A stretch of 64,000 bases of DNA from NCBI GenBank assembly GCA_023014335.1, contig JAECYW010000022.1:1211391-1275390 (forward strand). Direction: 5' to 3'. Numbering within the stretch: position 1 is the first letter of the stretch; every line of letters starts with the position of its first letter. The notes beneath the pieces were generated by a model. It made no database searches. It was not told the origin of the DNA and saw only the letters and a list, made by a program, of their open reading frames with translations. The position numbers and the translations under genes are program-made. Source of the DNA: Galerina marginata. Lineage: Eukaryota; Basidiomycota; Agaricomycetes; Agaricales; Galerinaceae. Below, one piece after another: positions 10,793-19,519 of the stretch.

Positions 10793-11267
10793 GTGTGGCG
10801 GGAAATAGACCTGTGAAAATTGCACCTGCAAATTAGCCCTGCTAATTTGCGGCTAATTTGCAGGTCCGACCGGATTGCCGGGGAAGGGGGTGCGAAATAG
10901 GGCAAATTTGCTACCTCGCTACACCTTGGATGCGGACCTATACATGACCAGTACACCCAATTTTTTCAGTGAGAGACGGAAGATGGTTTCCAAAAAAATT
11001 AGAACATTTGACTGACCATCTTACTCGCTACCAGAATTCAGTTGTGTCCAAAGCCGTACCAAACCGTTGAGCTATTTCGCATGCAAAATAGGAAATTTCT
11101 CTATTTTGCAGGGCTAATTTGCGCAAATTAGCTTGAGCTCCCGGGGGCTGCGCCCCCGGCCCCCTGCCTGCAAATTAGCCGAAATTCACCCCTGCGAATT
11201 TGGGCCTCCGTCCGGGTTCGGCAAATTTGCCCAGCGAAGCAGGTCGGCAGGCTATTTCCCGCCACAC
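10793..11267. mobile_element. MITE-like element, TIR GTGTGGCGGGAAATAG
   Basis: Sixteen bases GTGTGGCGGGAAATAG at 10793-10808 recur inverted at 11252-11267. The 475-bp interior is dominated by CAAATTAGC/GCTAATTTG and GCAAATTTGCC words on both strands, for example GCAAATTAGC...GCTAATTTGC in tandem inversion near 10832-10862, plus a GC-rich palindrome GGGGGCTGCGCCCCC near 11143. No open frame. No clean target duplication is visible (TGGACG occurs near both ends but at different offsets). Confidence 0.6.
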
Positions 11268-11369
11268 TACCAGTGGACGATCATGATGTCCTTATCCGAA
11301 CTACCTGCTAGATCTGTGCTCTTCTTCGTACTTCATCTAACTCGTTGTGTTTGTTCGTCTGAAGTCTAA

Positions 11370-11745
11370 GACCGTCCATTCCATCTGCGCTGAAGTGTGA
11401 ACCGAGCCTTTCTGCTTCGATTCGTGGTGACTAGTTGACTCGTAAGCCGGTTGGTTTTTCATCGAATCGTTTTTCTTGAACGCTAACTTGACCACGGGTT
11501 TTTCAGGACGCCATCCTCGAAAGATCTACCATTTTCTGAGGCGAAGGCCTTGCTGACTGCTGTCCGTCTATTCTATCTGCGCAGAATCGGACGGATCTTC
11601 GTGTTTTGGTTCGTCGTAAGTCGCGTTGTTGTCACTCTTCCGCCTTTCTTGAATGCTAACACCGTTTTCCAGGACCTTTCAGTCAAGAGATCCACCATTT
11701 TATGTGGAGAAAGCAGTGTATTGATCACTGCCATCGATAAAACTG
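11370..11745 (+). repeat. Tandem pair of about 180-bp units with intron-like signals
   Basis: Units at about 11370-11555 and 11558-11740 share CCATCTGCGC, GTAAG near the middle, then TTTCTTGAA(C/T)GCTAAC...TTTTCAG or TTTTCCAG followed by GA(C)...GATC(T/C)ACCATTTT. Each therefore carries a GTAAG donor-like site, a CTAAC branch-like site and an acceptor in order. A third degenerate end lies at 7965-8060. It sits just upstream of the FOL3-like ATG and could be the remnant of a duplicated gene end or of a leader with introns. Confidence 0.45.
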
Positions 11746-11832
11746 ATCACGATCGTACGTCTACATACCACCCAGAAAAGCAAACGCCAACTCCCTCCTC
11801 CTCCTCACAGAACTCCCCAAAAAAGAAAGAGA

Positions 11833-13542
11833 ATGTCCATCGACCTCTCCTTAACCCGCCTCCAAAACCTCCTCCCCTCCCTCCCCTACACCCGCCCAAC
11901 CCTCCACATCGCAGGCACAAACGGGAAAGGCAGCACCACCGCCCTCCTCTCCTCCATCCTCCTCGCCTCCGCCCCGCCGCTCCGCGTGGGGCGGTTCAAC
12001 AGCCCGCACCTCGTGTCTGTCTTGGACTCCATCACCCTCGATGACCGACCCGTCTCTTTGGAAATGTACGCCAAGGCGAGAGGGGAGGTGGAGAGCGCGG
12101 ATCGGGAGCAGGGGACGGGGCTCACCTCGTTCGAGCTCCTGACTATGAGCGCGCTCAGCATATTCGAGAACGCGCGTGTGGACATCGTCGTCCTAGAAGT
12201 CGGCCTAGGCGGGCGTTTGGACGCTACGAACGTGGTGGGCGATGAGAGCATCGTCGTCTCTGCGCTGGCTGCGGTGGATCTGGACCACCAGGCGTTTTTG
12301 GGGGGCACGGTTGGGCTTATTGCGAAGGAGAAAGCGGGGATCGCGAGGAGGGGCAAGCCGTTTGTGTTGGGGAGGCAGGGGCATGCGGAGGTGAGGGGTG
12401 TTGTGGAGGGGGTGGTGGGGAAAGTTGGCGGGGTGTTGGTCCCTGCTTTGGAGGTGCAGTTGGAGGAGGAGGGGAGGGCGTGGTCGCTTTTGGATGTGGA
12501 TCCGAGCAGGGAGGGCGTACCTCCACCGCAGTCTGTGGTTGTCACCATGAAGTCCTTCAACCAACCACTGCACGCGCTCCTTCCTCTACACGGCGCACAC
12601 CAACTAGACAACCTCGGAACCGCTCTCGGCGTAATCGACGCTCTCCTCTCCTGCGCCGAGCAGGAGCCGGGGCTGGTTTCGCTGGACCTGAAGAAGCGCA
12701 TCACGCTGGACACTATCGCGAGAGGGATCCAAAACGCGGAATGGCCAGGCCGGCTGTCGTTCCACACCATCTCCGTCCCTGTCCCTAGAACCGCACCTTC
12801 TTCCACCACCGAGCCACCCGACACCGGACATGAAAGCGTCGACTTGCTCGTTCTGGCGGACGGTGCGCATAATCCTGCTTCAGCTGCGACGTTAGGCGCA
12901 TATATCCAGTCCATCCTTCCTCCTCCGTCTCCAGCTCCTTCCTCCGCTTTCGCCTCCTCTCACCCCTCGTCGACCCCCGCCCCCCAACAGGCATCCCAGC
13001 CCGACGCGGTACACATAACATACATCCTCAGCCTCTCCCACTCGCCTCCAAAAACGCCCCTCCAAACGCTCGGTCCAATCCTGCTGCCTCCGCCCGTGCC
13101 CGTGCCCGCTCCCGGCGCTGTTCCTCAACCGTCAGCCTCAGGGTCAGCGTCAACTCTACCTTTGACTTCGATCGCCCTCCTGAGGTTCACGCCCCCCGAA
13201 GGTATGCCATGGGTCAAACCCGTTCCTCCTTCCGAGTTGGGAGGAGCCGTGAGAGAGCTCGTGCCGGGTCTTGAGGCGGGGAGTCTATGGGTCGAAGCTG
13301 AACCTGAACCCGTAATCGAACACCAGGAGGAAGGGAAGGAAGGGAAGACAGAAAAAGAAAAAGAAGAGGGAAGGAATCGAGCCCTGGAAGATGCGTTGAA
13401 GTGGGCTGCGGGTAGGCAGGTCGAGTTTGAGCACTCGGTGGGAGGTGGGGGGAGAAGAGGACGAAGCCTCATCGTGCTCGCTGGGAGCTTGTACCTCGTG
13501 GCTGATTTTTATCGGCTTTTGGAGCGGTGGTTCGATGCATGA
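11833..13542 (+). CDS. FOL3: Dihydrofolate synthetase / folylpolyglutamate synthase family
   Basis: A single-exon gene of 569 residues from ATG at 11833, with an A-rich leader (AAAGAGA). It belongs to the Mur-ligase-like FolC family: P-loop HIAGTNGKGSTTALL at about residue 26, substrate loop FNSPHLVSVL, EVGLGGRLDATN at about 121, LIAKEKAGIARRG at about 161, and the C-terminal ADGAHNPASAATLGAY at about 341. The short N-terminus (MSIDLSLTRLQNLLPSLP) is like the yeast dihydrofolate synthetase Fol3, which adds glutamate to dihydropteroate, rather than the longer mitochondrial/cytosolic Met7. Yeast Fol3 is near 430 residues; the excess here is a Pro/Ser/Ala-rich insert at about 365-440 and an acidic Glu/Lys stretch near 495. 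Its last 380 bp and 3' flank are duplicated at 14330-15220. DHFS versus FPGS specificity cannot be decided by eye. Confidence 0.85.
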   Translation: MSIDLSLTRLQNLLPSLPYTRPTLHIAGTNGKGSTTALLSSILLASAPPLRVGRFNSPHLVSVLDSITLDDRPVSLEMYAKARGEVESADREQGTGLTSFELLTMSALSIFENARVDIVVLEVGLGGRLDATNVVGDESIVVSALAAVDLDHQAFLGGTVGLIAKEKAGIARRGKPFVLGRQGHAEVRGVVEGVVGKVGGVLVPALEVQLEEEGRAWSLLDVDPSREGVPPPQSVVVTMKSFNQPLHALLPLHGAHQLDNLGTALGVIDALLSCAEQEPGLVSLDLKKRITLDTIARGIQNAEWPGRLSFHTISVPVPRTAPSSTTEPPDTGHESVDLLVLADGAHNPASAATLGAYIQSILPPPSPAPSSAFASSHPSSTPAPQQASQPDAVHITYILSLSHSPPKTPLQTLGPILLPPPVPVPAPGAVPQPSASGSASTLPLTSIALLRFTPPEGMPWVKPVPPSELGGAVRELVPGLEAGSLWVEAEPEPVIEHQEEGKEGKTEKEKEEGRNRALEDALKWAAGRQVEFEHSVGGGGRRGRSLIVLAGSLYLVADFYRLLERWFDA

Positions 13543-14300
13543 GGCCTGAGGGATGGAGGTTCGGTGGTTCGGTGGGTAGGGAGTAAAAACGAGCGACGCC
13601 TTTCGGAGCCGAGTCTTGTGGTGTTTTCTTTTCTTGCGTGCGTGTAGGGTATGCGTTGGCGTGTTGTATTTTTTATATTCAGTCGATGTCGTTCTTATTA
13701 TTACTTAGGTGAATTATTACGATGACGTTATCAGCTCTTTATTGGCTTTTTGGACTCGGGTTTCGGGTGTGGTTTTGGGTTTCTTTTTCCCTTTGTTAGA
13801 GCTTGTTCGTGGGTGATTAAGTACTTTCACTGGACGCCGTATTAATACAGTCTGTTCTGGTGCGTTTCTCTCTCTGTCTCTCTCTCTGCTCTTCTACTCG
13901 CTCATTTATTCTTATCGTGTATTCTATTCTCTCAGGCCTCATCCTTACCCCCTAACATTTTGGGCAGCCCCGAGTCATCCACCGGTCACCGGTCACCATC
14001 AACGTTTTTTGCGTATCTTCCATCCAAAATCTGCTCGAATCCTGGGTTGCTCTACTCTACTCTCGATGCTCCAGGATATCTGATTCTATGTGGTTCTGTC
14101 TTTCCTCGTTTACCGTCTCTAGACTTATACAAGAATCGAGATTCGAGGCCCGGAATTTATTTGTACGCCAGTTTACGCTCCCAGATCTAGGAAGGTTGAA
14201 CTTCATGAGGGTTACCGACCTTATTGTCTTCTTTTTTTAGACTTTCCTCAGTCCTGTTCTTTTCTCCGATCTGGGTCCAATTCTGGTTCCTGCGCCCTTA
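13543..14300. other. FOL3 3' flank and intergenic sequence
   Basis: 13560-13930 is the 3' flank of the FOL3-like gene and has a partner downstream of the truncated copy (14880-15220). A short CT/TCTC run lies at 13864-13900. 13940-14230 has small open stretches but nothing I recognise. Confidence 0.4.
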
Positions 14301-14309
14301 CCCGTACCC

Positions 14310-14767
14310 GTGCCCGTGCCCGCGCGTGCCCTCTCAGGCCGCTACGCCTACGTTGCCTTCAGTTTCAATCGCCCTCCTGAGGTTCACACCCCCCGAAGGT
14401 ATGCCATGGGTCAGAATCAAACCCGTTCCTCCTCTCGAGTTGGAAGGAGTCGTGAGAGAGCTGTTGCCTTGTCTTCCAGAGGCGGATCTGTGGGTCGAGG
14501 GTGAAGCTGAACTCAAACCCGCGCGAAGTTGAGGCTGAGGCTGAACGCCAGGAGGAAGGCGGAAAAGGAGGAAGGCAGGAAGAGGGGAAGAAGGAGGAAG
14601 GGAAGAATAAAGCCCTGGAAGATGCGCTTAAGTGGGCTGCGGGTAGGCAGGTCGAGTTTGACCGCCAGCTGGGAGGTGAGGGGAGAAGAGGACGAAGCCT
14701 CGTCGTGCATGCTGGAAGCTTGTACCTCGTCGCTGATTTTTATCGGCTTTTAGAACGGGGGTTTTGA
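14310..14767 (+). pseudogene. Truncated duplicate of the FOL3 3' end
   Basis: It matches the last third of the gene at 11833-13542: the Pro-codon run (CCCGTGCCCGTGCCCG), IALLRFTPPEGMPWV, then ALKWAAGRQVEF and SLYLVADFYRLLERGF with the stop at 14765-14767. A frameshift separates the halves: the first frame ends at a TGA after ...LKPARS at 14532 and the acidic tail resumes in another frame. It lacks the P-loop and all catalytic parts, so it cannot make an active enzyme. The 3' flank (TATTTTTTATGTTCAGTCGA) is duplicated too, so the event was a genomic segmental copy rather than retroposition. Confidence 0.8.
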
Positions 14768-15239
14768 GGTTTGATGTTTGATGTTTGAGTTTTGGGTTGG
14801 GTTTCTTGGAGGTTTTTTGGTGGTTGGGCTGGGATGTTGGTGGGTGAGGGATGGAGCTCGAGCGTCGGCGGGTGAGGGTGATGGGTGGGGTAGAAAAGAA
14901 CAAAGCCCTTTTTAAATTCGGAGTCGTGTCTTGTGGTGTGTTCTTTTTTGGCGTGCTATACGAGTTTTCGTTTTGTATTTTTTATGTTCAGTCGATGTCG
15001 TTCTTACTGTAGGTAAAATATCACGATGACTTTGCCTGACATTTATCGGCTTTTGGACTGGCGTTTCCGGTTTGGATTTGGGGAGGCTGTCAATCGGACG
15101 GTTATAATAACTCAGTCGCGCATTATTCATTCTTGAATGTGATGCGGATGCGTACTACTCCGCCCTTCCTTTAGGTTCTACTCGCTCATTTTTTTGTTGT
15201 CGTGAATTCTCTGTAAGTTGATGCAATTAATTAACTAAC

Positions 15240-15420
15240 TTCAGGCTAATTCCTCTCGTTGACGCGGATGGGCGGATTGAGCAATGAGATGCAATGCGCA
15301 GCCGATATGGTAATTCAGTGTCTATTTTCGGTGTGACGGTGTTCGGCTTCAATATAGCTGGTAAAGGAAGGCACGAGCGACAAAACTTGGCTGAATTTTT
15401 TAGAAGATTTCACCGAAGGT
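15240..15420. repeat. Left copy of a direct repeat flanking gene D (partner 16637-16835)
   Basis: Shared blocks in order are TTCAG, CGTCGACGCGGAT/CGTTGACGCGGAT, CCGAT..GGTAAT.CAGTG, GG.GAAGG.A.G...GAGCGACAAAAC.T.G.TGAA and AGATTTCACC/AAATTCACC. Identity is moderate. The two copies bracket gene D and its promoter, consistent with a tandem duplication boundary. Confidence 0.5.
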
Positions 15421-16190
15421 TTTGGAAAGCAGGAGGAACCCTATTTCGACTGTCGAATACTGGTCCTTGGCCTCATTCAAGAGGGCCGGCCACCCTGCTC
15501 CAATGTTAGGATCTATCTCCGTCCATTCCTTAACGGTCCCCCTTTCAGTGATGCTTTTGGTCCTCATATATAATAGGACAGTTTTATCTGTCGGGAGGTT
15601 AAATTTTGCAATACCCATGGCCTTCGTACGCTAGACTTTGGTTGAGTCAAAGAAAATACGTAAGGAGAAGTTTGAAATCCCCTACTTGATAAGTGTTCGG
15701 AAGGAGGACTAGAACACTCCTTGAATTGGCGTGTCCATGTACTTCTCTACTGGTGAGTGTGCCTATAACTGAAGAAACTTGTGCCCGAGATTCTGACGCT
15801 TTGCTGGCCAGGCGTAGGTGGTTACCGTCCTTTACTACTTCGTTCCAAAATTCAGGAATAATTCTTGCCCATATAAATTTCCCACTGGGTTCTTTCATAC
15901 GACACTTTAGAGACATCCCACCGGATGTGTCTATCCCCGTGGTGTGGATGTTCTCATCGAAAATTTGGAGAGCGATGGTCATCGCAGCCTGGTTCTATAT
16001 CAGTTCGTTCATGTATACGTCTGTTGGGGCAAAGAATGACCTCGTAGGACTTTGGAAATGGCACAGCGACATGGTCCTCCACCTGGTCCTCGCCTACCAT
16101 CGAGATCAGTATTTTTCCCGATGGCACCGTGTTATCGTAGAGTGTTCGCAGATCCTGACCGATTTGCGGATCTTTTCCGGGTTGGTTCAT
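15400..16190 (-). CDS. Gene D: intact sister of the disrupted gene B
   Basis: Model: exons 16190-16041, 15988-15686 and 15630-15400, introns of 52 and 55 nt, phase 0, 227 residues. The start is the ATG at 16190 (MNQPGKD, as in B); the open frame upstream has no ATG. The first donor is GTCATT, weak like GTTTTT in B, and the second is GTAGGG. Module 1: KILISMVGEDQVEDHVAVPF, SYE at the splice site, helix AAMTIALQIF, then WARIIPEFWNEVVKDGNHLRL. Module 2: VLVLLPNTYQ at the splice site, RTKAMGIAKF, then EWTEIDPNIGAGWPALLNEA and YSTVEI. This copy shows the pre-insertion state of B. Weak first donors in both B and D may mean intron retention or regulated splicing. Confidence 0.72.
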
Positions 16191-17172
16191 TGGTTTCTTG
16201 GTTAGATGATTGCTATATAGCAGGCTGGTGTAGGCGTTCTCGATGGTGGGTGTTAAATGATATACGCCCAAAGAACCTGGGTCCTTTGACGACTATATTT
16301 AAACCACAAACTCGCACGTGGCTATCACTTGGTAGGAATTTCTTGGTTTAAAGATCAGTTTTTTTTCGCAATGAATGTTGTACTTGTGTATCGAATACTG
16401 GACATGCGACTCGCGAGAAGTGCTGGAGGTACGATAATATGCACCGAAATGCGGCGTTCAGCCGTTCGAACATGCCGGTTGACATTCTCTCACCGTGAAA
16501 ATTTATTGGATGGAGTTGAAGTAATCCATGAAAGAATACCTAAGCTTTACATCGTTTCTATTACTCGAGTAGCTGCAAATTTGATGTAGTGTTGATACTA
16601 TCGTTGGCAACCAGGTTGATTAAATGAACTGACTTTCAGTCCAGGCCCTCCCGTCGACGCGGATAGATGGATAGATCTAGAGCCTAGAGGTGCTAGAAGT
16701 ACTTATACGCCGATTACGGTAATCCAGTGCCCATTTTTGGTGGGACACTTTATTGTACGAGTAATTGGAGAAGGAAGGTGCTGGTACGAAAGTGGAGCGA
16801 CAAAACCTAGGTGAAATTTATCTAAAAATTCACCTGTGTGTAGGAAGGTTTCTTTTTGCTGCTTTTATGATACAAGCAGGAAAATGTTGGAAAAATGAAG
16901 CGAGGCGTATGTTTTTGGGTACTTACACGTGACTCTTCGATCTCGGCCCAAAATCATCGGAAATGTCACTGACATGATGAGAGAATCTTTCCTTTCTTTT
17001 CTTTTCCCAACATTCGAAAGTAACTGGTTACTATCGCTGGTTGATCCTGCTTTCTTCTTCAAGTTTGTTACATTCCTCTCCACCGTCGTTGTATTCACTC
17101 CTTTGGCGGAGCCATTCCCATTAAACCTATCCTGTTTTGCGGATCTTAGGCTTGTCTCCTGGTCAAGCCAAA
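16191..17172. other. Gene D promoter, right direct repeat and upstream region of the MBL gene
   Basis: 16191-16335 is the D promoter, matching 7500-7640, with a minus-strand TTTAAATATAG box near 16295-16305. 16637-16835 is the right copy of the repeat described at 15240-15420. The rest (16340-16630, 16840-17172) shows no gene I can support; the ATG of the next gene is at 17173. Confidence 0.45.
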
Positions 17173-18863
17173 ATGTCAAGTCCAGACAACCGTCCCTCAG
17201 CTCAAGGCTGCCTTAACTTGGAGCACCTCAGGCCTATTCTCACCCATTTAAATGCTGATACATCTTGGCTTCTCAGCCTACCGCTACTTCCTGCCCACCC
17301 CAAACCCAATCCGTCAGAGTCAGCCACTGGCAGCATCAAGAAAGAGAAACTATATTTCCACATCCTCCTCGATCCCTGGTTTCGAGGCTCCCAATCGGAC
17401 GTTGCAGCGTTCTTCTCTGAACAGTCGCACGCGACGCCTTCTGCCGTCCAGTCTATCCCAGAGCTCCTCCGGCTCATCTCCTCTCTTGACTCTTCCGCTT
17501 CCGCTCCTGACTCTAATACAGAATCTAAATCTGAACCAATCTTCAGCTCGCAAGAGGGCGAAATAGACGGAGTCCTCATCTCGCACGAGTTCACGGATCA
17601 CATGCATCAAGCCACTCTCCGTGAAATATCCCCCGCCGTACTGGTATACGCTCCAGCCAAAGCAGCGGGGATCATCCGTTCCTGGAATCATTTTCGCAGA
17701 GTTATAACTGTGGTAAACGTTACCCGCGAAGGCGACGCACCCATAGGCCCAAAATGGAAAGACGAACTGCCATGGACAATCGAGGGTTTACCGAGCTGGT
17801 TACGATTCGGTCGGCTCGAGGAGGGCGGTAAGAGTTTATTGGGATATCATGGTGCTCTCGTCATCGTTTTCGACACCGCTGCCCCGCGACACCCTGTTGA
17901 ACGAGGAGTGGACGCTGAAGCAATAATATACACTCCACACGGTATTTCTCCCTCCCCTCTCAGGCCTTTATTCAAGTACCCTTCGCCAATTCGCGTCTTA
18001 TCGCTTCTGCACGGGTTGCACGACGTACGACTGTCAAAGGGGCAGTTGAATTTAGGAGCGAAGAACGGTTTGGCTGTTCAGAAATTGATCAAGGCGCGGT
18101 ATTGGATCGGGACGCACGACGAGGTTAAGAAGGGCAGTGGGATAGTGTCGTGGTTTTTGTTGAGGAAGGCGTGGACGCTTGAGGAGGCTATGAAGGAGGT
18201 TTCTGAGGAGGGGGAGGAGGTAGGTAAAAGGCAAGGGGCTACGCCCGGAAGATTCCGAGACACGATGTTACCCTCCAATGTACCATCATTTGCAACCGGA
18301 GTCCTGGTCAGGGTCTCCTATATGAGGAAGGAGACTCCTGGAACCGCTCGGCAAACGCGCGCTCAACCGCGGACGCGCCAAAAACGCGCCGTTCTCTGCG
18401 ACCCTCTCTTACCATTGCATGCAGCGCAATTGGTATATTTCTGAGGGCTACAAATATACTGTCATCTTCTCAAATATTTGACCCGTCCTGACACTCAGAC
18501 GAGCTTGTTTTTCTACTAATTTTGGCCGCATTGTGAACAGCTGAGGTATACATCCACGCGATGATAAAATCACCCTTTGTAATTTCTTAGACAGAATACA
18601 GACACTGCTATGCCAACTTGCATGTCATTGCAACTCAAGGATATTGGACCAGTAGTCGCTCGTCAAGTGTCGATCCCGAGCGGTTCCAGGAGTCTCCTTC
18701 CTCATATAGGAGACCCTGACCAGGACTCCGGTTGCAAATGATGGTACATTGGAGGGTAACGTCGTGTCTCGGAATCTTCCGGGCGTAGCCCCTTGGTAAA
18801 AGGCTCGTTGATGAGATCGAGTTCAAGGACGTGGAGAATGGGGGAAGGGTCGTTCTTGAATAA
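17173..18863 (+). pseudogene. Metallo-beta-lactamase-fold protein, 3' end split by a MITE
   Basis: An intronless frame from ATG at 17173. The fold is suggested by LYFHILLDPWFRG (strand and metal-side Asp), DGVLISHEFTDHMHQATLRE (H-x-F-x-D-H in place of the classic HxHxDH), IYTPHGISP, LSLLHGLHDVRLSKGQLNLG and RYWIGTHDEVKKGSG. These fit a fungal MBL-like family of unknown substrate; the second motif His is replaced by Phe, so metal binding may differ. At 18232 the frame enters an inserted element and reads on to a TGA at 18444, replacing the native tail. The native end (LVDEIEFKDVENGGRVVLE, stop 18861-18863) lies just after the element and is in frame with the left side when one target copy and the element are excluded. 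The core domain is untouched, so a protein with an altered tail may still work. Confidence 0.78.
18232..18795. mobile_element. hAT-type MITE with 120-bp TIRs and 8-bp TSD
   Basis: The ends are CAAGGGGCTACGCCCGGAAG and its complement. The inverted arms run 18232-18351 and 18676-18795 and differ at one base only (T versus C in GACACGATGTT). They are flanked by GTAAAAGG at 18224-18231 and again at 18796-18803, a perfect 8-bp duplication typical of hAT elements. It has no transposase frame, so it must have been moved by an enzyme encoded elsewhere. Near-identical arms and an intact duplication indicate a recent insertion. Confidence 0.88.
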
Positions 18864-19519
18864 AAGTACGTTTACTTTTTTCGGGTTTGAAAAGTACTCA
18901 GTTCTCGTGTTTCTATAGTTCAGTAAAACTGTTATTGTAGTACAAGTCCTCAATGGTACTCGAGACGAAGCGATCTGCTTCTCATCGGTCACTTGTGCAT
19001 CAATATGTTACTCTAGCGAAGAAGAGTTTCGTCTGGTTTGGAAAGCCTCTGTGTTCTCACCGCTGCTATGGTATCGTTTGTTGTGTTACATGAATGTCTT
19101 CCTACGACACTCGGTTAGGTGTTGGCAGGCTTGCCCACAATATGTCAAGTTCAAGCGTGTATAAATTATATCTAATCTATCAACCATGCGTCAAGCAGGT
19201 CGCTCTTTACTATCAAATATCTATAGACTGCGGTGACTCAATAATGATTCCGGCAGGATTTTGGAGTCGAGACAGAGACTGGGTTTCATACTACTGGCTT
19301 CACAACAATTTAAGTTGCCTCCATGGACAAAGAAGTCAACAATAAGAAAGCAACATCTATACCCGGTGTTGTCGGTTATTTTATCAGGGTGAAGTTTTTC
19401 TCATGAAGGTTTACCACGACCCTGTTAACGTTCATCCCCGCCACTGACCGCACAGCATGCTCAACAACGCCTCATGGTCTTGGGCGGTGCTCGTCACAAC
19501 TTGCTCGGAACCATAAGCC
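18864..19519. other. Intergenic, no gene seen
   Basis: Contains the 3' flank of the MBL gene and the upstream region of the modin-like gene. Short open stretches (19094-19345) have no recognisable content. Confidence 0.4.

Noticed and set aside
11886..13472. Minus-strand frames opposite FOL3
   Set aside because: GC-rich antisense shadows; the sense frame has full FolC motifs.
15240..16835. LTRs flanking gene D
   Set aside because: The repeats lack TG...CA ends and target duplications and the enclosed sequence is a normal spliced gene.
18232..18444. Tail of the MBL frame inside the MITE as genuine coding sequence
   Set aside because: It is the inverted arm of the element; the native tail lies beyond the second target copy.
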